Origin: Endozoicomonas sp. Mp262
GTDB lineage: Bacteria; Pseudomonadota; Gammaproteobacteria; Pseudomonadales; Endozoicomonadaceae
Reading direction: 5' to 3'
Assembly: GCF_025643335.1 (NCBI RefSeq)
Contig: NZ_CP092489.1
Span: 3,358,501 to 3,422,500, forward strand
DNA length: 64,000 nucleotides
Every line of letters begins with the position of its first letter. The stretch's first letter is position 1. Of the stretch, positions 40,398 through 50,368 are shown in pieces. The notes under the pieces were generated by a model. The model was not told the origin of the DNA, searched no databases, and was given only the letters and a program-made list of their open reading frames with translations. A program made the position numbers and the translations under genes.

Positions 40398-41189
40398 ATG
40401 AACGTCATGTTAGCCAGCTTGGGTGCCTTGGGCTGCTATTGGGTGGGGGTACTTGGCCAGTGGTTCCGTATTCGGGGTGGCCCTGTACGTAAAGAGTGGG
40501 TGCTTGGGGTGACAGCACTGGGTGCTGTTTGTCAAACCCTGGCGTTGTATTGGGTGATTCATACGTCCCGTGGCATCAATCTGGGGGTGTTGACCATTGC
40601 CTCATTAACCATGCTGATGGTGACACTCATCGTTCTGTTAAGTAGTGTAAAGAAACCGGCGGATAGTCTGCTGATCCTTATTGTACCGGTAACTATGCTT
40701 TCGGTAATGGCGGCCTGGCTGATGCCAATAGAGCATATTGTCTGGCGTCCCCCTTCGGCGATGGTGGCTCATGTCCTTATTTCGGTATTGGCCTATGGTA
40801 TTTTAATGGTGGTGGCGTTTCAGTCTCTCTTGCTGGCTTATCAGGAGTACCAATTAAGAAACCATCAGCAAAAGCGAATCATCAAGGCATTACCACCACT
40901 CCAGACCATGGAGCGGTTAATGTTTGAGTTCCTGGTGGTGGGGGTTATTTTGCTGACGCTGTCCCTGGCCACCGGTTTTCTATTTCTGGAGAACATGTTT
41001 GCCCAGCACCTGATTCATAAGACGATGCTGTCTATAGTGGCCTGGTGTATTTTTACCCTGCTATTAATTGGTCACTGGCTGTGGGGGTGGCGGGGCTTAA
41101 TGGCCATGCGCTGGATTGTTGCCGGTTTCCTGTTGCTGGTTATCTCCTACTTTGGCTGGCGACTGGCTATTGATCTTCTGGTGCGATGA
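40398..41189 (+). CDS. ypjD: CcsA/YpjD-family inner-membrane protein
   Basis: The 263-aa protein has about eight hydrophobic helices and belongs to the cytochrome c assembly (CcsA/HemX-like) superfamily. Its exact role in gammaproteobacteria is not settled. The conserved 'PPSAMVAHVLISVLAYG' segment contains a periplasm-side His, and 'QHLIHKTMLSIVAW' carries a second. Its place between ffh and the corB-like gene is that of ypjD in E. coli and Pseudomonas. The palindromic element lies just upstream and may have displaced or supplied its promoter. Confidence 0.9.
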   Translation: MNVMLASLGALGCYWVGVLGQWFRIRGGPVRKEWVLGVTALGAVCQTLALYWVIHTSRGINLGVLTIASLTMLMVTLIVLLSSVKKPADSLLILIVPVTMLSVMAAWLMPIEHIVWRPPSAMVAHVLISVLAYGILMVVAFQSLLLAYQEYQLRNHQQKRIIKALPPLQTMERLMFEFLVVGVILLTLSLATGFLFLENMFAQHLIHKTMLSIVAWCIFTLLLIGHWLWGWRGLMAMRWIVAGFLLLVISYFGWRLAIDLLVR

Positions 41190-41243
41190 ATCTGATAATA
41201 GCCCAATATCATTGAATCCTATGGTCAAGAGGCGAGTTTACCT

Positions 41244-42500
41244 TTGAGCCAAGCTCCTACCAGTGTTCTTTTGGGCACGTTGTTTGTTCTATTATTTTTC
41301 TCTGCTTTTTTCTCCAGTTCAGAAACGGGCATGATGGCCATTAACCGCTATCGGCTGCGTCACCTGGCCAGAAAAGGGCATCGTGGGGCAAGGCGTACGG
41401 TAAGCCTGTTGGAACGTCCTGACCGTTTAATTGGTGTCATTCTCATTGGCAATAACTTTGTTAATATCCTGGCATCCGCCCTGGCTACGATTATTGCGGT
41501 GAGACTTTGGGGGGATAACGGGATCGCCATTGCCACTATAGGGTTAACAGTGGTTGTCCTTATTTTTGGTGAAGTAACGCCTAAAACCATCGCTGCCATA
41601 TACCCTGAACGGATCGCCTTTCCTTCATCCTGGGTGCTGTATCCGTTATTAAAGCTACTGTACCCGCTGGTAGTGGTTTTAAACGGAGTCTGTGGTTTTC
41701 TAATGAGGCCTTTTGGCATAAAGCCGGGTGACGGCAGTAGCGACCAGCTCAGTGCCGAGGAGCTGCGAACCCTGGTTAATGAATCGGGCTTGCGGCTGCC
41801 ACAAAAAAGAAAAGGGATGCTGTTGGGAATACTGGACCTGGAGAAGGTCAGTGTTGATGATATTCTTATTCCCCGAAACGACATTGTCGGCATTGATATA
41901 GAGGATGATATCAAAGAGATACTTGACCAGCTCAGGGATTGTCAGCATACCCGTGTGCCAGTCTATAAGGGCGATATCAATAATCTTATCGGTATGCTCC
42001 ACATGCGCAAAATAGCCCGGCTGTTAAGCCTTGAGGAAGTTAATAAGGCGACGTTATTACAGGAAACGGTAGAGCCTTACTATACGCCAGAAAGTACGCC
42101 TTTGCATACTCAGCTGTTTAATTTCCAGAAAGCCAAGGAACGAACCGCCATTGTTGTTGATGAGTATGGTGATATTTTAGGGTTGGTAACCCTTGAGGAT
42201 ATTCTTGAAGAAATTGTCGGTGATTTTACCACGGATGTCTCGGATACCAGTCACGATATTACTCCCCAGGATGATGGCAGCTATATCATTGATGGCTCTG
42301 CGTCCATTAGGGATATAAACAGGATACTTGGCTGGGATTTACCGGTGGAAGATGCCAGAACCGTGAGCGGACTTATTACAGAAGTCATGGAGTTTATCCC
42401 GGAGTCCAGCGTTTGTCTCCAGCTGGGACGCTATCGCTTTGAGATTTTACAGGTCAAGGATAACCGGGTGAGAACCGTGAAAGTGTGTCTGGCTCCTTAA
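41244..42500 (+). CDS. CorB/HlyC-family CBS-domain membrane protein
   Basis: The 418-aa protein has a DUF21 (CNNM) transmembrane domain (about 1-170; 'FSSSETGMMAINRYRLRHLA'), a CBS pair (about 200-330, 'ILIPRNDIVGI', 'TAIVVDEYGDILGLVTLEDILEEIVG') and a C-terminal CorC/HlyC transporter-associated domain ('YIIDGSASIRDINRIL'). The family is linked to magnesium and cobalt efflux or resistance. The start is TTG, with AAGAGG about 11 bp upstream. It corresponds to E. coli yfjD/corB, next to ypjD. Confidence 0.92.
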   Translation: MSQAPTSVLLGTLFVLLFFSAFFSSSETGMMAINRYRLRHLARKGHRGARRTVSLLERPDRLIGVILIGNNFVNILASALATIIAVRLWGDNGIAIATIGLTVVVLIFGEVTPKTIAAIYPERIAFPSSWVLYPLLKLLYPLVVVLNGVCGFLMRPFGIKPGDGSSDQLSAEELRTLVNESGLRLPQKRKGMLLGILDLEKVSVDDILIPRNDIVGIDIEDDIKEILDQLRDCQHTRVPVYKGDINNLIGMLHMRKIARLLSLEEVNKATLLQETVEPYYTPESTPLHTQLFNFQKAKERTAIVVDEYGDILGLVTLEDILEEIVGDFTTDVSDTSHDITPQDDGSYIIDGSASIRDINRILGWDLPVEDARTVSGLITEVMEFIPESSVCLQLGRYRFEILQVKDNRVRTVKVCLAP

Positions 42501-42507
42501 CCATAGG

Positions 42508-43125
42508 TCAGCCCTGTATGAAACCGTGCTCCCGGCTTGAGGACTCGGAGAACTGGGGAACATCAAGGGGAATGTCTGTCTCAAGGGTGATGTTTAAAAA
42601 TTCCACGAGGATAATAGCGGTCAGCCCCCAGATTAGATGATTTTCAAATTGATAGGCGGGCATGGAGTAGTTTTTATGGGCGATCCTGAATTGGTCAACG
42701 CGTAAATTTTCGGGTTCCAGAAAGAAGCTTAAAGGCACTTTGAAGATGACATCCAGTTCCTCTGTATTGGGAATCAGGGTTGTATTGTCCGCTACGATCC
42801 CAACAAAGGGGGTGACCTCCAGGCCAAACCTGGAGATAACAGATCCGGTTCTTCCTAATATTTTTACCGCCTCTGGAGCAAGATTAATCTCTTCATGGGA
42901 TTCACGTAAGGCTGTGATTTCAAGGCTTGTATCTTCCCTGTCTCTTTTGCCACCCGGAAAGGCAATCTCCCCTCCATGGGTAGAAAGATGAACAGCCCTG
43001 CGAGTGAAAATCAGCTCAGGTCTGGATGTATCTATTATTGGAATTAAAACAGCGGCTTCAGGAAGTTGGGAGTTTATGGTTCTGGGGTGATGATGTAATA
43101 AATTTTGTTCTATACGCTCTAACAT
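42508..43125 (-). CDS. Nudix hydrolase, CoA pyrophosphatase type (NudL-like)
   Basis: The 205-aa protein has the CoA-pyrophosphatase layout: 'HLSTHGGEIAFPGGKRD' followed by the Nudix helix 'ALRESHEEINL'. The family (E. coli NudL/YeaB) cleaves CoA and its oxidised forms to phosphopantetheine and 3',5'-ADP. The gene is convergent with the corB-like gene, 7 bp away. The last 20 residues ('SESSREHG') are variable. Confidence 0.88.
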   Translation of the reverse strand: MLERIEQNLLHHHPRTINSQLPEAAVLIPIIDTSRPELIFTRRAVHLSTHGGEIAFPGGKRDREDTSLEITALRESHEEINLAPEAVKILGRTGSVISRFGLEVTPFVGIVADNTTLIPNTEELDVIFKVPLSFFLEPENLRVDQFRIAHKNYSMPAYQFENHLIWGLTAIILVEFLNITLETDIPLDVPQFSESSSREHGFIQG

Positions 43126-43321
43126 TACCGATAGCCTTTTTCCACTTCTTATATTTATCTATATTGATGCACCTTTGACTCATTGCCAAGAACTAATGGC
43201 GCATCTGTAAGTGCTTGTTCACTACCGCTAAGTCTTTATATTTATAAAGTTGACCTTGAATAGAGAGGAATAGAGTCTCAGACTATTCCCTATTCCCCAG
43301 CTATTGAAAGCTAACCAAAGA

Positions 43322-44557
43322 CTAGGAAAGCAAGCCTTTTTGACGGTAATGGTTAATCACCGGCATGGCATACATTTTTAGCAACAAGGGGTGGTGCTCT
43401 TTGGGACAGCGATGTAACCGCTGTTTGAATTCCACTCTCTTTGCTGAAAGCACAGAACTCGGTATTAGTGTTTCAATGGCAGGAATGCGGGAAGAGTCAT
43501 ATTCTGATTTCATCAGATCCCAGGCAATGTAGTTAGAAGGATGCAGGGTGTAGTGCGCATGGATATGATTATTAGCTGCCGTGGCTACCTCGGTGGCGCT
43601 ATGATAGTTGCCGGTCAATGGTGCTCCAAAGGCTATATGAACATGTCCCTTAAAACCCTCTATACCCGCAGCGATACTTAACATATCCTCATTATCCGCC
43701 TTATGGTATTGCCCATGCTGCTCGGTGTTATATAGTTCTTTGGCCTTACTGCAGTCGCAGGGGTCATACTCATAGGAAATGGCGACGGGAACAATATTAA
43801 GCGTTCGTATGCTGTCGGCAAAAGAAAGGTCTTTGCCTCTTTTACTCATGTTGAGCATTTTAATGATCGCCGTATCGGTCTGGTCATTGCCGTCTTTGGC
43901 ACGCCCTTCGCTTTGGGCTATCCAGATTGAATGCCCGGTTTCTATGGAGTGGTGTATATAGGCAGATAGTGTCAGGTATGTTTTCAGCTTTTCCTTACGG
44001 CCACTGATGGATCGTTTAACAATAAAACTCTTGTTAAGGCGCATCAGGTCACTGACAAAAGGGCGGCTTAGCAAGTTATCACCAATGGCCAGGCGAGGGG
44101 TTTCCATGTCATTTTTATAGAGGCCATAATTGACAAAGGCGGGGTCAAGAACAATATCACGATGGTTGGATAGAAAAAGATAAGGCTTTCCTTTTTCCAG
44201 ATGTTCCAGCCCCGAGTAACTGACCCGGGAGGTGGTTTTGTCAATCACTTTACTGAGAAAGGGCTCAACAATGCTTTGGAATCCGCGAACGTCGTTGATA
44301 TTTCTGAGCTTCCGGCGGACAATCACACCTGTCAGCCATTCCATAAGAGGCCCGCAGTTTTCTGTGAGTGCAGGGTAGTTGTGTCGGGCCAGTATATTAA
44401 GAAAAGAGCTGTCGGCTACCAGCCGGTTTAATGTTGGTCGAACCTCTTCATCGTGGTAAGGCCTTATTTCGTCAAAATGTTCCATCAGGGCGTAATCAAT
44501 CTTTACTGAATCTAAAAGGATTATATCTATCCGGGGACTCCGTTTCTGTATAGGCAA
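43322..44557 (-). CDS. Glycerolipid acyltransferase family protein (PlsC-like), 411 aa
   Basis: An LPLAT-type acyltransferase domain occupies the middle: 'FLSNHRDIVLDPAFVNY' for the catalytic His block, 'KSFIVKRS' for block II and 'IAQSEGRAKDG' for block III. The His-to-Asp spacing is H-x5-D rather than the usual H-x4-D of PlsC. A 100-residue N-terminal helical part and a C-terminal extension make it longer than PlsC (about 245 aa). There is no transmembrane segment, so it is probably peripheral at the inner membrane, making or remodelling phospholipid. The substrate is unknown. Confidence 0.8.
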   Translation of the reverse strand: MPIQKRSPRIDIILLDSVKIDYALMEHFDEIRPYHDEEVRPTLNRLVADSSFLNILARHNYPALTENCGPLMEWLTGVIVRRKLRNINDVRGFQSIVEPFLSKVIDKTTSRVSYSGLEHLEKGKPYLFLSNHRDIVLDPAFVNYGLYKNDMETPRLAIGDNLLSRPFVSDLMRLNKSFIVKRSISGRKEKLKTYLTLSAYIHHSIETGHSIWIAQSEGRAKDGNDQTDTAIIKMLNMSKRGKDLSFADSIRTLNIVPVAISYEYDPCDCSKAKELYNTEQHGQYHKADNEDMLSIAAGIEGFKGHVHIAFGAPLTGNYHSATEVATAANNHIHAHYTLHPSNYIAWDLMKSEYDSSRIPAIETLIPSSVLSAKRVEFKQRLHRCPKEHHPLLLKMYAMPVINHYRQKGLLS

Positions 44558-44753
44558 TGTCGCGCTTTGTAACGATCATCGGGGTATACTCGGGAGCCAG
44601 GAGAGGGGTATGCTACTACGGTGGTGAAAATAGGTCTAAAAAGTCTTTGTATACGCAAAAAAAATAAGGCAAGTCGAGCTGGCTCACAAATGCTTACGTG
44701 GTGGTAATGCTCTTTTACGACGTCTGTTGTGTGCTGCTTCTAGGGGGCATATT

Positions 44754-45326
44754 ATGTTATTAAATACAGTGAAGTATCGGGGCTGGCTGGGTGCAGTATT
44801 AATACTATTGGCTACTCCCTTGTGGGCTATATCTCCTCTCGGGCGAGATTATCAAAAACTATCCACCGTAAACTCTAGTGATAATTTGGCGATTGCTATC
44901 GAGTTGTTACAGGGGCATGGGGATCCATCCCTTTCAGGTAAAGCCGCAGATTTGCTTTTGCCCTTGGTAGAAAAGGGGAGTGTTCAGGCGACGCTTTGGC
45001 TTGGCAGGGCTTATCGGGATGGCCTGGGAGGGGTAGAAAAAAACACAGAAAAAGCTTTCGGTTATTTTATGCAAGCTGCAGGGCGAAGTGGTAAAAATGC
45101 TGAAGCCCAATATGAACTGGGGCGGGCTTATTATCTGGGGGAAGGCACTGACCGGAATTTAATCTCGGCATATATATGGACAACGCTTAGTCTGCAGCAG
45201 CCTTCCTCTGTCACTGAGCAGGCAGCGAAGCAAAAGGAGGCGCTGGCAGAGTTGCTGAATAGTGAGCAAATAAAGACAGCAAAGGCGCTGGTGGATCAAA
45301 TGATAGGCATTTATCTGGTGCAATAA
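44754..45326 (+). CDS. Sel1-repeat (TPR-like) exported protein, 190 aa
   Basis: The ATG at 44754 has AGGGG 8 bp upstream and gives a signal peptide ('GWLGAVLILLATPLWA'); an earlier in-frame GTG at 44727 is rejected. Two or three Sel1 repeats are visible ('ATLWLGRAYRDGLGG', 'AQYELGRAYYLGEG', 'SAYIWTTLSLQQ'). These helical pairs usually mediate protein contacts. It is probably periplasmic. It precedes a sensor kinase by 264 bp, but nothing shows that they work together. Confidence 0.85.
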   Translation: MLLNTVKYRGWLGAVLILLATPLWAISPLGRDYQKLSTVNSSDNLAIAIELLQGHGDPSLSGKAADLLLPLVEKGSVQATLWLGRAYRDGLGGVEKNTEKAFGYFMQAAGRSGKNAEAQYELGRAYYLGEGTDRNLISAYIWTTLSLQQPSSVTEQAAKQKEALAELLNSEQIKTAKALVDQMIGIYLVQ

Positions 45327-45590
45327 CGAAAATATGAGTCCCCTGCCTTTTAGCTGAGCTATCCTTAGACTTCATATGGGTATTCAAATTTTTTAGGGCT
45401 AGAAAATAAATGAATATAGAAAGTGCTAAAGGCTATATGACTCGGTGTCACTATGGTCATTTAATCCGGCTATTCTTGTTGTGTGGTTGTTAAAATGCCG
45501 CTTTTTGGCACGTAAGTTTATATCAATAAAAACCTGACTGCAGAATACAAAATTACTTGATTCGCTTATTGACTTGCTTGGAGATATCAG

Positions 45591-48500
45591 GTGCTTGGTA
45601 CAATACGCTGGAAGATAATCCTATATTCCGTGGTGCCGGTAACCTTACTCTATAATCTTATTTTTTGTATTTATTTTTATATGACCTATGAGGATATCAC
45701 CGGGGAGGTTGAGGCACGTATTCAGCATGATGTCATGAGTTTCTCAAGAGCCATTGATTCAGAAATCAGTAATATTATGCAGCTTGCGGGTATTATTGCC
45801 CAGCAATACCAGGAAATGAGTTCACCCTATGAAAAACCGGTTCTGGATGCCATTGCCGGTGCAAAGCTTCTTCGTAATCCTTTAATCTCCAGTGTGGTGC
45901 TCTATGAATTGCAGCCTGACTCACAGGAATTAAAGGGGCAAGGTTATTTTCTGCGTCAGGGTAAGAGGTTGCAATGGAGTGGGTTGCTTGAAGAGACAAA
46001 CCCCATTAGCAAAATGATAAGGCAGCCCGTTAAAAACCTGCCAGGTATTAGTTCCTGGACGCCGTTGTATAAAGATAGCCTCACTGGCTATAAAGTAACC
46101 AGCTGTTTACTGGCTATTATGGTGAGTGGTCAGCTGTGGGGCTACCTGTCTTTTGATATTAATATCCAGCAGCTTGTGGAAAAGGTGCTGGATAGGCACC
46201 CGGTGGGGGACTATGCAATATCAGATATTGGGGCTTTAAACCTGGTGGATCGGCAGGGGCGCTATCTCTATACCACGGATAAAAAAGCGGTTCAGTTTGG
46301 TTATAGAAACCTTTCCGAGACAAGTCATGCCTATCGTATTCAGGGGTTGGGTGGCGACATTGGCAGGCTGATTGATAAGGGCGAATCTGTACGTTATGTC
46401 ATGTTTACCGAGTCAGGGTTTAAGAGGGAGTATTGGTTTTTTGGCTCTCCCGTCAAGGCCACTGACTGGTGGCTTTTTGCTTATATCAGTCGTGACCAGG
46501 CATTGAGCTCAGGTTATTCATCCATCCTCTCCAATGCAATTATTCTTGCGATATCCTTACTTTTAATCACTGCCTGTAGCTGGTTTGCCTCATTGAAAAT
46601 TACGCAGCCTGTCCTTGCATTAAAGAGAGCTATGGATGTTTTCACCTATAAAAATAAAGTGCCTGAAATTTCAGTGAATAGCAGTGATGAAATTGGCAGC
46701 CTGGCGGATAGTTTTCAACAATTACTGGAAAAGCTTAATGATAGAGATCAGGCATTGCATGCAGCACGAACCAATAACATTGGTCATCTGGTCCAAAAGC
46801 TGGGTGGAACCTATTTCTACTTCAACCTGGACCGTGATGGCTGTATTACCCATGTGAGCTTATCCATAGAGGCTATTTTAGGCTATACGGTGGCGGAATT
46901 TTGCCGACCGTTCTCCCGCTTTATCTCAGGCTCTCAGAATTTGGATCGCTATAACAAACAGATCCATAGTGTGTTATCGGGAGAATGGTCTGAGCCGTTT
47001 GAGCTGGATTTGTGTCATAAAGATGGTTCCAGTCGTCGGGTAGAAATTTTCTGGAGTCATATGGGGGGGACTAATGGTAACTATTCTACCATAGAAGGGT
47101 TGGCCAATGATGTGACTGAGCGGGTAAGTGATACAGAAAAGTTTAAAGGCCTGCTTGATTCCGGGCCTGATGCAACAATTATAGCAACAACGGAAGGGAT
47201 TATTAGTCTGGTAAATAGCAGAGCGGAAGAACTTTTTGGCTACGGTCGTGAGGAGCTGGTTAATATGCCCTTGCGACTATTGGCTCCGGTGGATATCCGG
47301 GAGCTTCACCCATTATTAGGGGATCTGGCAACCGCATCCTGGGCTGAACTTTGTTTAGCGGAGTATGAGTCAAGGGGAATTGATGCCAACGGCAGGGTTT
47401 TTCCACTGGAAATCACCAGTAACCCCCTGGAAACCAATGAAGGCCTGTTAATATCAATTGTTGCAAGAGATATTACCAGTCGAAAGAAAATTGAACAGGA
47501 GCTTCGTTCTGCCAAAGAGCAGGCAGAAAAAGCCAGTATGGCGAAGGGGATGTTTCTTTCCAATATGAGCCATGAATTAAGAACACCGCTGAATGGCGTG
47601 CTGGGATATACCCAGGTGTTGTTAAGGGACGGGGAAATGCCTGTCAAGCATCACAAATGGTTAAAGGCTATAGAATCCAGTGGTTACCATCTGTTATCTG
47701 TTATCAATGATATTCTGGATTTGACCAAGATTGAGTTGGGTGAGGTGGAACTTCATATGCACCCCTGCAACTTGAAACAGATGTTGCGGGATGTTCAGGC
47801 GATGCTTGTGGAAAGGGCAGACAGCAAAGGGCTTGAGCTGGAGGTGAACTATTTGCTGGATTTGCCGGAAGTGATCATTGTGGATGAGATAAAGGTTCGC
47901 CAAGTGTTGCTTAATTTATTAAGTAATGCCGTGAAATACACCTTAAATGGTTGGGTAAGACTCTCAGTGAGCAATAAAGGGAAACATCTGTTGTTTTTAA
48001 TAGAAGACAGTGGTGTTGGGATTGCAGAGGAAGATCTTGAGCGTATTTTTGAACCTTTCAGGCAATTGAAACCGGGGCTTGAAGGGGGAGGGACAGGCTT
48101 GGGGCTGTCAATAAGCCGCTGGCTGGTGGCTTGCATGGGCGGGTGCCTGACAGTTACAAGTCAGGTAGGTAAGGGAACAACCTTTTCATTCGATTTACCC
48201 TTGAAAACCGTTAAGGCAGATACTAACGTCATAAAAAATCGGCGATTGTCCGGATATCAGCATCTTGAAATTCAGGATTCGGAAGAAGCACCCTTGATAT
48301 TAGTGGTTGATGATATTGAAAGTAACCGGGATATGATGGCGGGTCTGCTATCGGGTGCAGGGTTCAGGGTTGAAATGGCTTGTAATGGATTGGAGGCAGT
48401 AACTGCCGTGAGCTCCGGTTATTATGACCTGGTTCTGATGGATATCAAAATGCCGGTACTTAATGGTGTGGAAGCGATAAAAAAAATACGTGGAATGGAA

Positions 48501-48920
48501 TCAGGGCAAGATTTGCCTGTTATTGCTGTGACAGCAAGTGTCAGTGAGGAAACGAAAAAGAAGCTGTTGGCTCAGGGCTTTAATGGCTATGTGGGTAAGC
48601 CTTTTGATGCCAATCATCTGTTTGAGTTAATTGAACAGCATTTGGATATTACCTTTGCAGAGCGTAGTAGTAGTGATAGTGCTTATGTTGACGAATGCGA
48701 GTGCTCTGCTCTTATTGATGGGCTTAAAGGTAACCAAAAAGCAGCACTGGCTGCTATTTTGTCAGAGGCTTTGGAGTTAGGGGATCTTGAATTATTGGAG
48801 AACAAGCTGGCGATGGTTAGTTCAGGACCCCGGTCAGCACCATTAATCAAGTTGATTATGAATCTGTGCCTGGATATGAATCTGGAAAAGCTCGAGGAGA
48901 TGACTCGCAAACTGTCCTGA
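45591..48920 (+). CDS. Hybrid sensor histidine kinase (PAS-PAS-HisKA-HATPase-REC), 1109 aa
   Basis: It is a paralogue of the kinase at 27750, with the same order. An N-terminal membrane helix, a periplasmic sensor (about 35-300) and a second helix ('NAIILAISLLLITACSWFA') come first, then HAMP, two PAS domains and HisKA with His661 ('SNMSHELRTPLNG'). The ATPase carries 'VLLNLLSNAVKY', 'EDSGVGI' and 'GGTGLGLSIS'. The receiver here is complete: Asp907-Asp908 and the acceptor Asp951 ('LMDIKMPVLNG'). A 90-residue tail of helical character follows. The start is GTG with GGAGA 6 bp upstream. Its cognate regulator is not nearby. Confidence 0.93.
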   Translation: MLGTIRWKIILYSVVPVTLLYNLIFCIYFYMTYEDITGEVEARIQHDVMSFSRAIDSEISNIMQLAGIIAQQYQEMSSPYEKPVLDAIAGAKLLRNPLISSVVLYELQPDSQELKGQGYFLRQGKRLQWSGLLEETNPISKMIRQPVKNLPGISSWTPLYKDSLTGYKVTSCLLAIMVSGQLWGYLSFDINIQQLVEKVLDRHPVGDYAISDIGALNLVDRQGRYLYTTDKKAVQFGYRNLSETSHAYRIQGLGGDIGRLIDKGESVRYVMFTESGFKREYWFFGSPVKATDWWLFAYISRDQALSSGYSSILSNAIILAISLLLITACSWFASLKITQPVLALKRAMDVFTYKNKVPEISVNSSDEIGSLADSFQQLLEKLNDRDQALHAARTNNIGHLVQKLGGTYFYFNLDRDGCITHVSLSIEAILGYTVAEFCRPFSRFISGSQNLDRYNKQIHSVLSGEWSEPFELDLCHKDGSSRRVEIFWSHMGGTNGNYSTIEGLANDVTERVSDTEKFKGLLDSGPDATIIATTEGIISLVNSRAEELFGYGREELVNMPLRLLAPVDIRELHPLLGDLATASWAELCLAEYESRGIDANGRVFPLEITSNPLETNEGLLISIVARDITSRKKIEQELRSAKEQAEKASMAKGMFLSNMSHELRTPLNGVLGYTQVLLRDGEMPVKHHKWLKAIESSGYHLLSVINDILDLTKIELGEVELHMHPCNLKQMLRDVQAMLVERADSKGLELEVNYLLDLPEVIIVDEIKVRQVLLNLLSNAVKYTLNGWVRLSVSNKGKHLLFLIEDSGVGIAEEDLERIFEPFRQLKPGLEGGGTGLGLSISRWLVACMGGCLTVTSQVGKGTTFSFDLPLKTVKADTNVIKNRRLSGYQHLEIQDSEEAPLILVVDDIESNRDMMAGLLSGAGFRVEMACNGLEAVTAVSSGYYDLVLMDIKMPVLNGVEAIKKIRGMESGQDLPVIAVTASVSEETKKKLLAQGFNGYVGKPFDANHLFELIEQHLDITFAERSSSDSAYVDECECSALIDGLKGNQKAALAAILSEALELGDLELLENKLAMVSSGPRSAPLIKLIMNLCLDMNLEKLEEMTRKLS

Positions 48921-49002
48921 TCACCCGATGCCAATTTCTGTCATTTTCCTTATGGGAAATAGTGCTGGGAGGGAGGCGCTTATCTTGTATGTACTCGCTG
49001 CT

Positions 49003-49500
49003 CTACATGCAGCACTTTTTGTATTTTCGGCCACTTCCGCAGGGACAAGGGTCGTTACGCTCCGGCTTTCTTTCTTTCATGGCAGGGGCTCGGGTAAGGG
49101 CAGGGTGAATATAATACCACTGACCATTTTCCCTGATAAATTCTGAAGTCTCGTGCATCACTTGCTCATGGCTGGCAGGCAGGTCTTTATACCATGCCTT
49201 AAACTCAACGATACCGGTATGATCTTCGGGTTGGCCTGCTTCAGTGCCAAGTACCTCTAGCCTTAACCAGTTTGTGGAATCCTGTTGCAGGTGATTTCTA
49301 TCTTGCTCCAGTTGTGGTTGTTGACAACGCCAGGTGGTCTTGATGATGTAATCAATGTTTTTTAATGCATAGGCACTGTATCTGGAGCGCATTAAGGTTT
49401 CAGCGGTTGGGGCAGGGCTGCCTGAATGGTAAAGCCCGCAACAGGCAGAATAGGCTTTGTTTGATCCACAGGGACAAGAGGTTATATGTGCTTCAGTCAT
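49003..49500 (-). CDS. YchJ-family SEC-C motif protein
   Basis: The 165-aa protein begins and ends with SEC-C zinc-binding motifs ('CPCGSNKAYSACC' at about 9-21 and 'CPCGSGRKYKKCC' at the C-terminus), with the YchJ middle domain ('LMRSRYSAYALKNIDYIIKT', 'FKAWYKD') between them. Function in the family is unknown; SEC-C motifs elsewhere bind zinc and SecB or ribosome partners. It is the second gene of a pair, 4 bp after yhhQ. Confidence 0.9.
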   Translation of the reverse strand: MTEAHITSCPCGSNKAYSACCGLYHSGSPAPTAETLMRSRYSAYALKNIDYIIKTTWRCQQPQLEQDRNHLQQDSTNWLRLEVLGTEAGQPEDHTGIVEFKAWYKDLPASHEQVMHETSEFIRENGQWYYIHPALTRAPAMKERKPERNDPCPCGSGRKYKKCCM

Positions 49501-49504
49501 TGGA

Positions 49505-50203
49505 TTACTTGATGCTAGGGGCAGAACCCGCAGGATATTGCAGTGTGATATAACGCTGTATTACAGCTAGCAAAACACCGTAGAGAGGCAAGGCAAAAAC
49601 GATACCGATGAGATTCTTAAAAAGATAATCCAGGGTGCCTATCTCAACCCAGTGGCTTGCCATAAAGGGGTCACTGCTTTTAAAAAATGCAACCCAATAA
49701 AATACCAGGGTGTCCAGTCCGTTACCAACAATAGAAGAAGCAGCTGGAGCTAACCACCATTGCCTTTTTTTGCGCAAGTGGTTAAACACGGTAACATCCA
49801 GAAACTGGCCTGCCACATAGGCAGAAAAACTGGCAAAGGCAATTCTGGCCACTTCCAGGCTAAAGGTAGTTATTGACTGGATTCCCTGAAACTGCCCAGT
49901 TTGGAACATAACTGACACAGTGTATGAAGCAACCAGTGCCGGAAACATAACCCGGGCAATAATGCGTCTGGCCAGTGATGAACCGTAAATTCTCACGGTC
50001 AGGTCGGTAGCCATATAAACAAGTGGAAAGCTGAAGGTCCCCCAGGTGTTATGATATCCGGCAATGTCAACAGGAATCTGTACAAGGTAGTTGCTGAGGG
50101 TTATGACTGCAATGTGAAAGCTGACAAGAACCCAAAGGGTTTGGGGAGGCGCTGTGTTTAATGCGGCCGACCATGTGCTGTTTAGAGAGGCTGGAAAAGG
50201 CAT
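49505..50203 (-). CDS. yhhQ: Queuosine precursor transporter (YhhQ)
   Basis: This is an inner-membrane importer of 7-cyano/7-aminomethyl-7-deazaguanine, used to make queuosine in tRNA. The 232-aa protein has about six helices and the conserved stretches 'SNYLVQIPVDIAG', 'FSFPLVYMATDLTVRIYG' and 'WWLAPAASSIVGNGLDTLVFY'. It matches E. coli YhhQ closely in length and motif order. It is divergent from the DUF1145 gene. Confidence 0.93.
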   Translation of the reverse strand: MPFPASLNSTWSAALNTAPPQTLWVLVSFHIAVITLSNYLVQIPVDIAGYHNTWGTFSFPLVYMATDLTVRIYGSSLARRIIARVMFPALVASYTVSVMFQTGQFQGIQSITTFSLEVARIAFASFSAYVAGQFLDVTVFNHLRKKRQWWLAPAASSIVGNGLDTLVFYWVAFFKSSDPFMASHWVEIGTLDYLFKNLIGIVFALPLYGVLLAVIQRYITLQYPAGSAPSIK

Positions 50204-50368
50204 GTTTCTTCCTGTTTATGGAGCAAACGTCAACAGCCCCTGGGGGGAAGGATGCTAATAGATTCTTATTTATTGGGCAATAGCCCCTAACTGCCTGATA
50301 AGTATAAACTAGTGCTTTTTCCTGGGAGTGGTTTGGTTAAAATCCCAGTTTTTTCCGGACGTTGATAT

